Source of the DNA: Candidatus Gastranaerophilales bacterium
GTDB lineage: Bacteria; Cyanobacteriota; Vampirovibrionia; Gastranaerophilales; Gastranaerophilaceae
NCBI GenBank assembly: GCA_944326115.1
Contig: CALVCQ010000016.1
Span: forward strand, 1 to 46,295
Direction: 5' to 3'
DNA: 46,295 nucleotides
A model generated the notes under the pieces. That model did no database searches. It was not told the DNA's origin and saw only the letters and a program-made list of their open reading frames with translations. Below, one piece after another: positions 8,542 through 19,176 of the stretch. A program made the position numbers and the translations under genes. The number at the start of each line of letters is the position of its first letter. Position 1 is the first letter of the stretch.

Positions 8542-9252
8542 TTACTGAATTAATTCTTTCATAGATTTAACAGCATATTCCAAACCGTCAAATACTGCTC
8601 TTGCTATAATATTATGTCCTATATTTAATTCTATTAGTTCAGGGATTTCTTTCATTCTGTGAACATTCTCATAAGTTAATCCATGTCCCGCATTAACTTT
8701 CAATCCCAATTTAGCGGCAAGTGATGCTGCGGTCTTTAGATTTTGCATTTCAAATTCTTCATTTTCTGTTCCGTATGCTTCAGAATATCTTCCGGTGTGA
8801 AGCTCTATAAACTGAGCTCCGGTTTCAGCTGCAGCTTTTACCTGATTTTCGTCAGCATCAATAAAAAGACTTACAACAATCCCTGCATTTGTAAGAGGTC
8901 TGACAAAATCCGAAACGAACTCTATTCTTGATGCCACATCAAGACCTCCTTCCGTTGTCACTTCCTGCCTTTTTTCAGGAACAAGACAAATATTTTCGGG
9001 CAGCGTCTTAAGGGCAATTTTTTGCATTTCGTCAGTAAGTGCCATCTCTAGATTTAATCTTGTTTTTAAGATATTTTTTAATTCTGTAACATCGTTATCT
9101 CTTGTATGACGTCTGTCTTCTCTAAGATGGACAGTAATTCCGTCTGCGCCGGCTTTTTCACATATTTGTGCAGCCTGCATAAGATTCGGCTCTAGCCCCC
9201 CTCTTGCATTTCTCAATGTAGCTATATGATCAATATTCACGCCTAATAACAT
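8542..9252 (-). CDS. pdxJ: Pyridoxine 5'-phosphate synthase
   Basis: PdxJ closes the pyridine ring of vitamin B6 by condensing 3-amino-2-oxopropyl phosphate with 1-deoxy-D-xylulose 5-phosphate. At 236 residues it is the normal size for this TIM-barrel enzyme. Diagnostic stretches are the N-terminal [35 protein letters not shown], a [15 protein letters not shown] loop, IELHTGRYS and [11 protein letters not shown]. Its presence indicates the DXP-dependent route to PLP. It is separated from the glycosyltransferase gene upstream by 89 bases. Confidence 0.96.
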   Translation of the reverse strand: MLLGVNIDHIATLRNARGGLEPNLMQAAQICEKAGADGITVHLREDRRHTRDNDVTELKNILKTRLNLEMALTDEMQKIALKTLPENICLVPEKRQEVTTEGGLDVASRIEFVSDFVRPLTNAGIVVSLFIDADENQVKAAAETGAQFIELHTGRYSEAYGTENEEFEMQNLKTAASLAAKLGLKVNAGHGLTYENVHRMKEIPELIELNIGHNIIARAVFDGLEYAVKSMKELIQ

Positions 9253-9341
9253 AACTATACCTCTATACTAGTTCAATAAGCAAAGTATAGCGCAAAATAA
9301 TAAACAAAATAAGAGGAATTTATAAAGATATTATTAAATTT

Positions 9342-10124
9342 TTATTTTTTCTTTTTTAAATACTCATAATACTTTACACGTGACAGAAATTTATAGAAGC
9401 CAATAAAAACACACCATATAAAGCCATCCACACCCAGTTTATATGCGCCACCAAAATACATCTCAAAAGTACGCCAGATAGATTGAAAATAAGTATAATA
9501 GATATTGATTTTTTTTCCTTTTCGGACCAGCTTTTCAACTTCAAAATCAGTATATCTGTTGAATTTTTCAATTATTTCATGTATTGACAAACTTACAACA
9601 TGCTCAAGTACAACTCCTTCACCGGTATATGGAAAATCATAAATCTTGCCTGATTTGATAACAGGTGTACTGTGAACTTCAGGCGGCCAGTCCACATCGT
9701 CTTTACGGAAGAGTCTTATTATGTACTCCGGTACATCAAGTTTCATATCATCCGGATATTGTGTTTTGTCATCAATATCCCTGGCTCTCCTGACAATTCT
9801 TGCTGCTGTATATTCACCCGGATTTTCCACAAATTCTCTTATTTTTTTCTTTAACGGTTCTTTTATCCATTCATCGGAGTCAATAACAAGAACCCAGTCA
9901 TTTGATGCACTTTGTATGGCAAAGTTTCTTGCCGGTTCTGCATATCCGCTTCTTTCAAACATTACAATTTTCGCTCCATACTCTTTTGCAATGTCCAGAG
10001 TTTTGTCATCAGAATACATATCACATATAACAATTTCATCAAAATCTTTTACTCTTTCAAGGCAATCCCTTAAAATATTTTCACAATTGAAAGTATGAAT
10101 AACAACAGAAATTTTTGTGCTCAT
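9342..10124 (-). CDS. Family 2 glycosyltransferase (WaaE/KdtX-like)
   Basis: This 260-residue protein has a GT-A fold N-terminus: ISVVIHTFNCENILRDCLE, EIVICDMYSDDKT, ARNFAIQSASNDWVLVIDSDEW. The last supplies the DxD-type metal and sugar-nucleotide site. The compact length and the C-terminal KFNRYTDFEVEKL helix resemble the lipopolysaccharide-core glycosyltransferases of the WaaE type. It has a hydrophobic C-terminal patch but no clear membrane segment. It diverges from the next glycosyltransferase across an 84-base region. Donor and acceptor sugars cannot be read from the sequence. Confidence 0.85.
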   Translation of the reverse strand: MSTKISVVIHTFNCENILRDCLERVKDFDEIVICDMYSDDKTLDIAKEYGAKIVMFERSGYAEPARNFAIQSASNDWVLVIDSDEWIKEPLKKKIREFVENPGEYTAARIVRRARDIDDKTQYPDDMKLDVPEYIIRLFRKDDVDWPPEVHSTPVIKSGKIYDFPYTGEGVVLEHVVSLSIHEIIEKFNRYTDFEVEKLVRKGKKINIYYTYFQSIWRTFEMYFGGAYKLGVDGFIWCVFIGFYKFLSRVKYYEYLKKKK

Positions 10125-10208
10125 AACTGCCCTCTCTTTTTATATACTCGTTAAAATAATTATATCAAATATAATTTTTTATGCTAATATTAAAAAAAGG
10201 GTTCGGCG

Positions 10209-11099
10209 ATGAATGATGTATCAATTATTCTGGTAAATTACAAAACAAAAGATCTTGCACTAAGGTGTCTGGAATCTGTTTATAAAAAAACAACGGATAT
10301 AAATTTTGATGTTTATGTAATAGATAATGCATCTTACGACGGAATAAAAGAAGAATTAGAAAAACAATTCCCGAATGTTAAATTTATCCAGAGTAAAGAA
10401 AACAATGGATTTGGCGCAGGAAACAATATTGCACTTAAAATATTTGATTCCAAATATGCATTTTTAATCAATACCGATACAATACTCATAAACAATGCTG
10501 CAAAAATTCTTTTTGATTTTATGGAAGCAAATCCTGAAATAGGAGCGTGCGGCGGAAATTTGTATGATGAAAAAGGAAACAACATACACTCTTACGGTGT
10601 TTTTCATAACCTCAAGGATTTATTTTTAAAAACGTTCTTCTTAAGATATTTTTTCCCTAAAAACGAAAAAAGATTAAAAGACAAAGGGTTAAACAAAGAG
10701 AATCTAACTAAAAGTGTTGACTTTATCACAGGTGCAGATTTAATGCTGAGAAAAGAGGCACTGGATAAAGCGGGGCTTTTTGATGAAAGATTTTTCATGT
10801 ACGCAGAAGAAGCTGAATTGCAATACAGAATACGACAGGCAGGATATGATATTTTCATAAATCCGGATGCAAAAATAACACATTTGCATAATAAATCCCC
10901 GAAAAAAAGAGAACACATGTACTATGAATTTCTAAAAAGCAAATATTTATATTTTAAATTGTGTTTCGGAACAAAGAATAACATTATGTTTATAAAATAT
11001 CTTATTATTTTAAGTACAATAAGCAAGGCTATTATGCACAGAGAAGCAATTTTTAAATTATATAAATATATCCTAAAAGACGGTGATGAAAAATGTTGA
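10209..11099 (+). CDS. Family 2 glycosyltransferase (rhamnosyltransferase/WbbL-like)
   Basis: This 296-residue GT2 protein starts VSIILVNYKTKDLALRCLES and shows VYVIDNASYDG, NNGFGAGNNIAL and the donor-site segment FLINTDT. It is followed by the later motifs FITGADLMLRKEAL and DERFFMYAEEAELQYRIRQAGY. This layout is typical of rhamnosyl- or similar transferases for surface polysaccharides. A weak purine stretch precedes the ATG. The fluoride-channel gene starts seven bases before its stop, so the two are co-translated, which is an unusual pairing functionally. Confidence 0.87.
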   Translation: MNDVSIILVNYKTKDLALRCLESVYKKTTDINFDVYVIDNASYDGIKEELEKQFPNVKFIQSKENNGFGAGNNIALKIFDSKYAFLINTDTILINNAAKILFDFMEANPEIGACGGNLYDEKGNNIHSYGVFHNLKDLFLKTFFLRYFFPKNEKRLKDKGLNKENLTKSVDFITGADLMLRKEALDKAGLFDERFFMYAEEAELQYRIRQAGYDIFINPDAKITHLHNKSPKKREHMYYEFLKSKYLYFKLCFGTKNNIMFIKYLIILSTISKAIMHREAIFKLYKYILKDGDEKC

Positions 11100-11461
11100 A
11101 TATTCTGGCAGTTTTTCTTGGCGGAGGAATAGGCGCCGTATGCAGATATCTGCTGACAACTTTTTCAATAAGATTTAGCGGTATGCCACACTGGGGAACA
11201 TTCAGTGCAAACATAGCTGGTTGTTTCCTGATAGGATATATTTTCGGATTAACAGAAGATAAGTTTCAAGGTCTGCCGCCGGCAATAAAATTATTTCTGA
11301 CAGCAGGTTTTTTAGGCGGACTTACAACATTCAGCACATTCAGCTGTGAGTCATTTTGTATGCTGAGAGAGGGAAAAATTCTCCATTGCTGCATTTATAT
11401 TATTGCCAGTCTTACAATAGGGTTAAGTGCAACTTATGCAGGTTTTTTACTTTCCAGATAA
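11093..11461 (+). CDS. crcB: Fluoride ion channel
   Basis: CrcB/Fluc is a dual-topology dimeric channel that exports fluoride across the inner membrane. The 122-residue protein has four hydrophobic segments and the family motifs GGGIGAVCRYLLT, GTFSANIAGCFLIGY and GFLGGLTTFSTFSCES, which carry the pore phenylalanines and the TTFS break. It is a single-gene version, so it would work as a homodimer. It is translationally coupled to the upstream glycosyltransferase and has no fluoride riboswitch of its own. Confidence 0.94.
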   Translation: MLNILAVFLGGGIGAVCRYLLTTFSIRFSGMPHWGTFSANIAGCFLIGYIFGLTEDKFQGLPPAIKLFLTAGFLGGLTTFSTFSCESFCMLREGKILHCCIYIIASLTIGLSATYAGFLLSR

Positions 11462-11495
11462 AAACGCCACGTGAAGTTATTTTACAGGTATCAAG

Positions 11496-12881
11496 CTATC
11501 TGGAGCAGATAATTCTTGCTGCATGAATACCCGAAGCAGATGCTTGAATGAGTCCTCTTGTTACACCTGCACCATCTCCTATTGTAAATAAATTTTTCAC
11601 CTGTTCCGTTTCCAGTTCTTTCGTAAGCTTTACTCTGCCAGAGTAGAATTTAACTTCAATACCGTACAAAAGTGTATATCTTGAAGCTACACCGGGAGCA
11701 ATTTTATCAAGAGCCTGAAGCATTTCAATTATTGCTGTCATCTGTCTGTAAGGAAGTACAAGACTCAAATCACCTGGTGTTGCACATTGTAATGTAGGAG
11801 TAATAGTACTTGATTTTATTCTGTCAGGGGTAGAACGTCTTCCGTCTAAAAGGTCACCGAAGCGTTGTACAAGAATACCGCCTGAGAGCATATTTGCAAG
11901 TCTTGCAACATGTTGTCCGTAGGCAATCGGCTCTTTAAACGGCTCTGTAAATTTCTCACTTACTAACAGCGCAAAGTTCGTATTTTGTGTTCTTTTTTCA
12001 GCATAACTGTGCCCGTTTACCGTAGCAATACCGCTGTAATTTTCAGCAACAACTTCTCCATAAGGGTTCATGCAGAATGTTCTTACTTCATCGCCGAAAG
12101 TTTTTGAATAATACACAAGTTTTGACTCATATAGTTTATCTGTAATATGAGAGAATACAGGTGCGGGAAGTTCCACACGGACTCCTATGTCTACAGCATT
12201 ATTAACCATACCGATTTTATTTTTTGCAAATTCTTTTGTAAGCCAATCTGCACCTTCTCTGCCGGGTGCGATTATTAAATATTCCGCACGAATTTCTTCT
12301 CCGTCGGATGTAACAAAACCTTTTACCTGCTCATTCTCAACAATAAGACTTGCTGCAGTTTTTTTATTTAAAATTGTTACTCTTTCATTCAGATAATCCT
12401 GCATATTTTTTAACACGCCGAGACTTCTTTCAGTTCCCAGATGTCTTACCGGAGAATGCACCAGTTTTAGTTCCGCAAGCGTTGCAGCTCTTTCAATTTC
12501 GGCAAAATCATCACGATTAGTTCCAAAAACCTCGTCTGTAGCGCCAAATTTAAGATACAGGTCATCTGTATATTTTATGAGTTCTTCTACTTCATTTCTT
12601 TGCATATAATCAAGCAAATGTCCGCCCACATCAGGAGTAAGCGTCAATTTTCCGTCTGAAAAAGCACCGGCTCCGCCCCATCCGCATAAAAGACCGCATG
12701 TTTTACAATTCAAACACTTTTTCACGCCTTCTCTTAAAAAGCACTTTCTTTCTTCTATTTTCAGACCTTTTTCTATAATAACAACTTTCCAGTCCGGTTT
12801 TAACTTCATTATTTCTAATGCTGCAAATATTCCTGCAGGACCGGCACCTATTATAGCAACGTTATAATTTGATTGTATCAT
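11496..12881 (-). CDS. FAD-dependent dehydrogenase of the COG2509 type
   Basis: This 461-residue protein opens with the dinucleotide-binding motif VAIIGAGPAGIFAALEI. A cysteine-containing segment (CLNCKTCGLLCGWGG, about 57-71) follows, then AFSDGKLTLTPDVGG. The C-terminus has a second FAD contact, LFTIGDGAGVTRGLIQASASG. This combination defines the 'uncharacterised FAD-dependent dehydrogenase' family, related to the HI0933/GidA-like flavoproteins. The reaction is unknown. It is monocistronic, convergent with crcB, and separated from gdhA by a 209-base divergent region. Confidence 0.85.
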   Translation of the reverse strand: MIQSNYNVAIIGAGPAGIFAALEIMKLKPDWKVVIIEKGLKIEERKCFLREGVKKCLNCKTCGLLCGWGGAGAFSDGKLTLTPDVGGHLLDYMQRNEVEELIKYTDDLYLKFGATDEVFGTNRDDFAEIERAATLAELKLVHSPVRHLGTERSLGVLKNMQDYLNERVTILNKKTAASLIVENEQVKGFVTSDGEEIRAEYLIIAPGREGADWLTKEFAKNKIGMVNNAVDIGVRVELPAPVFSHITDKLYESKLVYYSKTFGDEVRTFCMNPYGEVVAENYSGIATVNGHSYAEKRTQNTNFALLVSEKFTEPFKEPIAYGQHVARLANMLSGGILVQRFGDLLDGRRSTPDRIKSSTITPTLQCATPGDLSLVLPYRQMTAIIEMLQALDKIAPGVASRYTLLYGIEVKFYSGRVKLTKELETEQVKNLFTIGDGAGVTRGLIQASASGIHAARIICSR

Positions 12882-13037
12882 TTTAAATGTTCCTTTATTT
12901 ATTAATGTTTAGTAATTCCACAATAATTTAATTTATGCATACAAACAAATTGTACCGTAAAAATCTTAATTTTTATATCAATTAAAGTAAGATATAAAGA
13001 AAATATTTACATCTCAAAAAAAATAAAAAAACCGTGA

Positions 13038-13083
13038 TATAATTTTTTCACAAAATAAGCGAAGGACCTGAACGGTCAAGGAG
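13038..13083 (+). promoter_or_regulatory. Extended -10 promoter, leader hairpin and ribosome-binding site of gdhA
   Basis: TATAAT at 13038-13043 has a TG one base upstream (extended -10). No good -35 is seen. The short leader carries a small hairpin, gacc 13065-13068 with ggtc 13074-13077, abutting AAGGAG at 13078-13083, seven bases before the ATG. Confidence 0.6.
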
Positions 13084-13087
13084 TTGA

Positions 13088-14434
<1,347 letters not shown>

Positions 14435-14443
14435 ATAATCTTG

Positions 14444-15013
14444 TTATTTTCTGATTTCAAGTGTCATATTTTCCTCGGTCAGAGGATTTAAAAACAATAG
14501 CCTCATAAACGGATAATATCGTTTTAAGGCTATTGTTTTTATTGTAAGTTTTTCACCGGATTCCAATACAACAGGAAATGTTGTTTCAATATCATATTTT
14601 TTTGCTTCTTTTTGAGCATTAGAGTTTGATAAATTGTTAGAAATCACTATAAAAGGAGCTGACAGCGTAACTCCGATGAGAGAAAGAGTCAAAGTCGGAA
14701 TAGAATACCTGGCTCCTTTGGAAAATGCAGATTTCACAACCTCCTTATTTGTCTTCTTTACGGATAAATAAGCTACTGTAGAATTAGCATTGTCAAAAAT
14801 ACTTATATTTTGTATTGTCACAGGTTTGTCATAAATATTTTTTATAATATATTCATAACCGTTATATGTTTCAGAAAGACGGCTTTTCAAAGTTTTTGTT
14901 TCTCTTTGAATTTCAATATAATCATTTTTTTCAGTTTTGATTTGTACTGCGCAAAAGCTTTGATTGCAAACAAGAGCAAATAGTAAAATTAATGCAAAGA
15001 ATTTTAATTTCAT
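14444..15013 (-). CDS. Exported protein of unknown function with one central hydrophobic segment
   Basis: This 189-residue protein begins with a signal peptide (residues 1-21, ending NQSFC-AVQ). It continues with a beta-rich N-terminal part containing YEYIIKNIYDKPVTIQNISI, the look of a small Ig-like or DUF domain. A hydrophobic segment at about 106-124 (IPTLTLSLIGVTLSAPFIVI) may be a membrane helix, and the C-terminal domain is beta-rich. No family is recognised. The start lies 24 bases after the stop of the large zinc-ribbon protein gene on the same strand, so the pair probably forms an operon. Confidence 0.7.
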   Translation of the reverse strand: MKLKFFALILLFALVCNQSFCAVQIKTEKNDYIEIQRETKTLKSRLSETYNGYEYIIKNIYDKPVTIQNISIFDNANSTVAYLSVKKTNKEVVKSAFSKGARYSIPTLTLSLIGVTLSAPFIVISNNLSNSNAQKEAKKYDIETTFPVVLESGEKLTIKTIALKRYYPFMRLLFLNPLTEENMTLEIRK

Positions 15014-15037
15014 GATTTATCAATTCCGGCTTAAGTT

Positions 15038-18000
15038 TTAAGATATCTGTGACATTATTCTTTTTAAATTTTCAATTTTTGAATTATATAGCTTTAATGT
15101 CGCTGCATCCTGTTGACTGTTAATAACAATATTATAAACATACATCAACATATTCGCAATTTTTGGCATGTAAACAAATAATTGTTTTTTATATGCAATA
15201 TCAAAAGCCTGTTCTGAAGAGAATAATACCTGTTCAAAATCAATCTTTAAATTCAACAGTATTTCAGCAGACAGCATTTTAAACATAAGTGTAAAATAAT
15301 CACCTGCATTGCTGTCGCTTTCAATATTTAATATTGCATTGTTTACCAGTCCGACTGCCATTTCACTGTTTCCGTCTTTAAATTCAGATTCTGCAATCAA
15401 TAGCCAGCTTAAATATGTGATATTTTTAAGCCCTCTCTCTTCTGATATATCGAGTATATTGTAGAAAATCTGTTTCGATTTTTTGGTATTTGAAAGATTC
15501 TGATAAGCCATTCCAATCATCAAATCACAAAAAGACTCTATTTGATGAAGTCTTGCAAATGCAGATTTTAATTTTGCGTCATATATGTAATTTCCAAAAT
15601 TTTCCCAATCCTGATTTTTCCAGACAACAAGACTTTTTAATACAGGCAAAAGAATTTCTGAATATTTATCAAGTTTTTTCTTTGAAAGTTTTGATAAATC
15701 AGCAGCTATATTTTTCCCTGCCAAGAATTCTTTCAGAAGAATCAAAAAATCAAAACAAGAATATTTCTTTCCAACACTTTGTGATAATTTTTGCAAATAT
15801 TCCATTGTGTCATCTTTAAGCTGTATTACTCTAGATATGCTGATAAAGAATAAACCGTCCAGCAATGCATCTTCAAATTGTTTTTTAGAAAATCCTTCCG
15901 GTAAAATAGTTTCAGACAGCGTATTTATATCAATATATCTGAAAACCTCATCTCCAAGTTCAACACATTCATTTAGCCGTCCGAGATTAAAATATATTTC
16001 AAGTGTAACGAGGTTTATAAGAAAATAATTTAAATTAAAGTTTTTACTATTCGGATTAAAACTGCCTTTTTGTGTTCTGGAAATAAGTTTTCCCACATAC
16101 TCCAGCGCATTATTATAATTGCCGCTCATAAGACAGATTTGAACAAGTTTATTTGCTATTTCTTTTATTTTATTATCGTCATTTTGTGCTTCAAATTTAG
16201 TAAGCAATATTTGCATGGAATTCAGGATTTTATCAGGATAATATTTATACATTAACGCCGCAAGTTCAGTATAAACATCTGTTTTTATCTGTTCAACAGT
16301 TCTGTCGGCATCTGCATCAATAACATTTTCCACCAGAGACAAAAATCTGTTTGTGCAATTCAAATATGCACTGAAATCTCCTATCTGGCTGGATATCATA
16401 GCAAGTGTATGCCACTGTGCAAATGCCTCTTTTTTTAAGTTTGCGAACTCTAACACTTCTGCTTTTGTTGTGTCAGGTATTTTTATATTTATATAAATTT
16501 TTTCCAGCAGATTTTTTGCAATACTTTCTATTTTTGCTTTATCGTCAGTATTTAGAATATTATTTCTGTAAAAATTGTAATTATTTATTAATATTTCCTT
16601 ATCATTAACAAGCGTAATAAAATTACGCTCTTCAAGATATTTTATAATACTTGCCGGCTTTTGAAATCCTGTATTTTGTAAAATACTTACCGGCATTTTA
16701 GGACCGATTAATAAAAGAGAAATAAATAACTCATAAGCATTTTCTTTAACCTGCAGGTATGAGAGCCTTTTTTGAAAAAGTTCATCTACCACTTTGGGTA
16801 TGACAACCATTCGTTCTTTTCCGATTTTATATTTATTATCTTTGTATTCAAGAACACCATTGTCAATAAGATAATCAATTGCAGCATTAAAATAGAATAG
16901 TGAACCTTTAGTATTTTCAAGTATTTTTTCTATAAAAAATGATTTTTGTATATCTTTAAGTTTATTTATATTCTTCTGAAGAATTATTTTATTTGAGGAA
17001 GGTTTAAGTTCAATTTCAAAATAATTTTGAGCGGTCATCAATTTGTATATTTTTCTGTGAAGAGAATAGTTTTCATCATAAGAAATCAAAAAACCAACAT
17101 TTGATGTATATCCGTAATTTTCAAATATGTATTTTAATATATCGAGAGAACCTTCATCAATATTATCAAAATCTTCTATTACAAAAAGTGTTTTATACGG
17201 AATTGTTAAAATAAATTTTGAAAATGCTTCAAAATAGGTATAACGCCAATCCTCAGGATGATTCTGCTCATTTATTTGCATCTTAAATAAATCTTTTAAA
17301 TGACGGTCGCTGATTGTCGAATCAATAATTGAAGTATTAAAAATAGCAGAAAAGTTATCAGTTTCGTTATAATAAAGCAGCATCTGTTTAAATAAACCAA
17401 ATGCTGTATATTTATAGTATTTTGGACACGTTAGTCTGATAATTCTGCAGTCTGCAAAAATATTTTGGAGTTGTTCCGTACTAATAAGAGACAACTTACC
17501 CAGTCTTGCGGAACTTTTTACTGAAATTATGGGATTTGTAATATTTTTATTGCTTATTTTTTCAATTTCGCCTAACAGGTTTTGCTGATTTGCTTTCAAA
17601 AAAGTACAACTAATACTTGCAAAATTAATTAGTTTGGCGTCACTTAACTCCTCTTCCGGTTCATAATCTATATTTTTGGGTAATACTACATTATTAATAT
17701 CTACGATCTTTTCTTTTTCCTCTTTAATAATTTTATGAAGCATTAACTCAAAAAACATTACCATCTGATTCTTTACATAAGCAGCACTCAATGATTGAAA
17801 AGGATATTGAGTTTTTACGGATTGATATATGTATGAATCGACTATTACTTCTGTGTTATGAAATCTATGAGCACCGGAAGTTGAAGAGTATACAACATTT
17901 ATATTTATACCTGCTTTATATTCATCAGTTTTTGAGTATATATCTCTTTTTTGGATCGCCATTTGGGTCTTCAACTCAACACCTTTTACATCAAAGAGTT

Positions 18001-18514
18001 TTTTATTAAGCTCAGTAACAGTTTGTGCAATATAAATAGAAAAGTCTATAGCCGATTTACACGACTCAGCAAAAGTATAATCTTTACAAAACCTGATTAT
18101 AAAAGTATTTTCAATAAATTGAACCCTGAGTTTTTTCTGTAATGCAGCCTTTTTTATCATTCCATAAAAATTACGTTTAAATTTCTGCATTATTTTATCA
18201 CTTTTAAATGCATTTTTTATGTCATCAAAATTGGTTATTTCAATAGTTAATGCAGCAAATTCTTCTATGACAGATTCTCTTAATCCGATACTTGCATTAA
18301 TATCAAGACCGCAGTTAGGGCATTTTTCTAAAGTTGTTGAATTGAGTTTTCCGCATTTATAACACTTGTTCAGAATTACAGTCCCGCACTTTTCACATAC
18401 TGTATTTTTAGTCACTGCACCGCAAGTATGACACTGCAGCTTCAACACTTTTTTGCATTTAGGGCAGACAAGCTCTCTATCGCTTATTTGTGTTTTACAT
18501 TTCGGACAATTCAT
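15038..18514 (-). CDS. Giant zinc-ribbon / degenerate nucleotidyl-cyclase / STAND-like ATPase / TPR-type protein
   Basis: This 1158-residue cytoplasmic protein is built in sections. Residues 1-70 hold six CxxC knuckles (C3/C6, C17/C20, C28/C31, C40/C43, C51/C54, C65/C68), i.e. three zinc ribbons. Residues about 88-260 follow the class III cyclase homology pattern, but the metal-binding positions read EITNF and IENTF instead of D-containing motifs. Residues about 280-560 resemble an AAA_16/STAND NTPase: the Walker A position reads SSARLGKLSL, lacking the normal GxxGxGK[ST], while Walker B (TLFVIEDFDNID) looks intact. From about 600 to the end it is all-helical with TPR-like periodicity. I infer a signalling scaffold derived from cyclase-ATPase-TPR regulators, probably with impaired catalysis. 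It precedes the 14444-15013 gene. Confidence 0.65.
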   Translation of the reverse strand: MNCPKCKTQISDRELVCPKCKKVLKLQCHTCGAVTKNTVCEKCGTVILNKCYKCGKLNSTTLEKCPNCGLDINASIGLRESVIEEFAALTIEITNFDDIKNAFKSDKIMQKFKRNFYGMIKKAALQKKLRVQFIENTFIIRFCKDYTFAESCKSAIDFSIYIAQTVTELNKKLFDVKGVELKTQMAIQKRDIYSKTDEYKAGININVVYSSTSGAHRFHNTEVIVDSYIYQSVKTQYPFQSLSAAYVKNQMVMFFELMLHKIIKEEKEKIVDINNVVLPKNIDYEPEEELSDAKLINFASISCTFLKANQQNLLGEIEKISNKNITNPIISVKSSARLGKLSLISTEQLQNIFADCRIIRLTCPKYYKYTAFGLFKQMLLYYNETDNFSAIFNTSIIDSTISDRHLKDLFKMQINEQNHPEDWRYTYFEAFSKFILTIPYKTLFVIEDFDNIDEGSLDILKYIFENYGYTSNVGFLISYDENYSLHRKIYKLMTAQNYFEIELKPSSNKIILQKNINKLKDIQKSFFIEKILENTKGSLFYFNAAIDYLIDNGVLEYKDNKYKIGKERMVVIPKVVDELFQKRLSYLQVKENAYELFISLLLIGPKMPVSILQNTGFQKPASIIKYLEERNFITLVNDKEILINNYNFYRNNILNTDDKAKIESIAKNLLEKIYINIKIPDTTKAEVLEFANLKKEAFAQWHTLAMISSQIGDFSAYLNCTNRFLSLVENVIDADADRTVEQIKTDVYTELAALMYKYYPDKILNSMQILLTKFEAQNDDNKIKEIANKLVQICLMSGNYNNALEYVGKLISRTQKGSFNPNSKNFNLNYFLINLVTLEIYFNLGRLNECVELGDEVFRYIDINTLSETILPEGFSKKQFEDALLDGLFFISISRVIQLKDDTMEYLQKLSQSVGKKYSCFDFLILLKEFLAGKNIAADLSKLSKKKLDKYSEILLPVLKSLVVWKNQDWENFGNYIYDAKLKSAFARLHQIESFCDLMIGMAYQNLSNTKKSKQIFYNILDISEERGLKNITYLSWLLIAESEFKDGNSEMAVGLVNNAILNIESDSNAGDYFTLMFKMLSAEILLNLKIDFEQVLFSSEQAFDIAYKKQLFVYMPKIANMLMYVYNIVINSQQDAATLKLYNSKIENLKRIMSQIS

Positions 18515-18703
18515 AAAAATAGTTACTTCCGTATAAAGTAATATTCAAATTCTTATATTATAATAACAGCTTTATAAAAGTAATCATACTAATCATTGAA
18601 ATTATCTCAGTCAGAACCGCTTGCACACGTAACATCCTAATATGCAGTACATGTTTTAATCTTTAAACTACACACAGAAACAATGCTACTGAGTACGAAT
18701 AAT

Positions 18704-19099
18704 TTGTCCGGAAAAAATTCGTGATAAGACTCTTCCGAACAAAGCAATCCTGTGAATTGTTTTATGAGAGGTAAATGACAGACTTTGTACGAAAGGTGCC
18801 TGTGGCAGGTTTCGAATAGAGACTCTGCCGAATAAAATATGACCAAATGTCATATTTTATGAGAGGTCCTAAGTCAAAAGCGAAGCTTTTGCGTGCCAAG
18901 AACTCTTTGAGAAATTGACTAAATGTCAATTTCAAATAGAGACTCTGCCGAATAAAATATGACCAAATGTCATATTTTATGAGAGGTCCTAAGTCAAAAG
19001 CGAAGCTTTTGCGTGCCGTATACTAATTATGATATATTGAAAAGATAAGCATTGACGGTTCGAAGGTTCGAGGAGACAACTGCGGCACCGGATTAGATA
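18704..19099 (+). repeat. Composite stem-loop repeat element, copy A
   Basis: This block fills most of the 660-base gap between the zinc-ribbon gene and the lipoyl operon; I see no gene in it. Its first 25 bases (18704-18728) match 25446-25470 at 23 positions. Its last 28 (19072-19099) match 25731-25758 at 23 positions. The interiors differ. Internal hairpins include aaaatatgac/gtcatatttt, aaaagc-gaa-gctttt, aaattgac/gtcaattt and cgaaa...tttcg. The conserved ends and variable, hairpin-filled middle suggest a mobile or recombining intergenic element. Confidence 0.7.
18811..19017 (+). repeat. Tandem duplication inside repeat element A
   Basis: Positions 18811-18897 and 18931-19017 are identical over 87 bases except for one position, with a period of exactly 120 bases. 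A diverged third unit precedes them from about 18728 (gactcttccgaa...ttttatgagagg compared with gactctgccgaa...ttttatgagagg). Confidence 0.85.
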
Positions 19100-19176
19100 A
19101 TAAGCGTATCAAAAACAGATTTCTCAGGGCAATAAACAATCCCGGATACAGACAGGAATAATTGAGAATATTCAAG

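Noticed and set aside
10195-10215. Possible fluoride riboswitch from a GGCGAT string near the crcB operon
   Set aside because: The string overlaps the glycosyltransferase start codon and the rest of the pseudoknot consensus is absent.
18637-18846. 69-codon leftward open frame
   Set aside because: It lies in the repeat element, crosses hairpins, and has no ribosome-binding site or recognisable product.
18811-19017. CRISPR array from regularly spaced repeats
   Set aside because: Only two close copies of an 87-base unit are present, with no short direct repeats, unique spacers or cas genes.
19050-19100. tRNA-like T-loop string GGTTCGA
   Set aside because: It occurs twice within a few bases in repeat DNA and no cloverleaf or anticodon arm can be formed.
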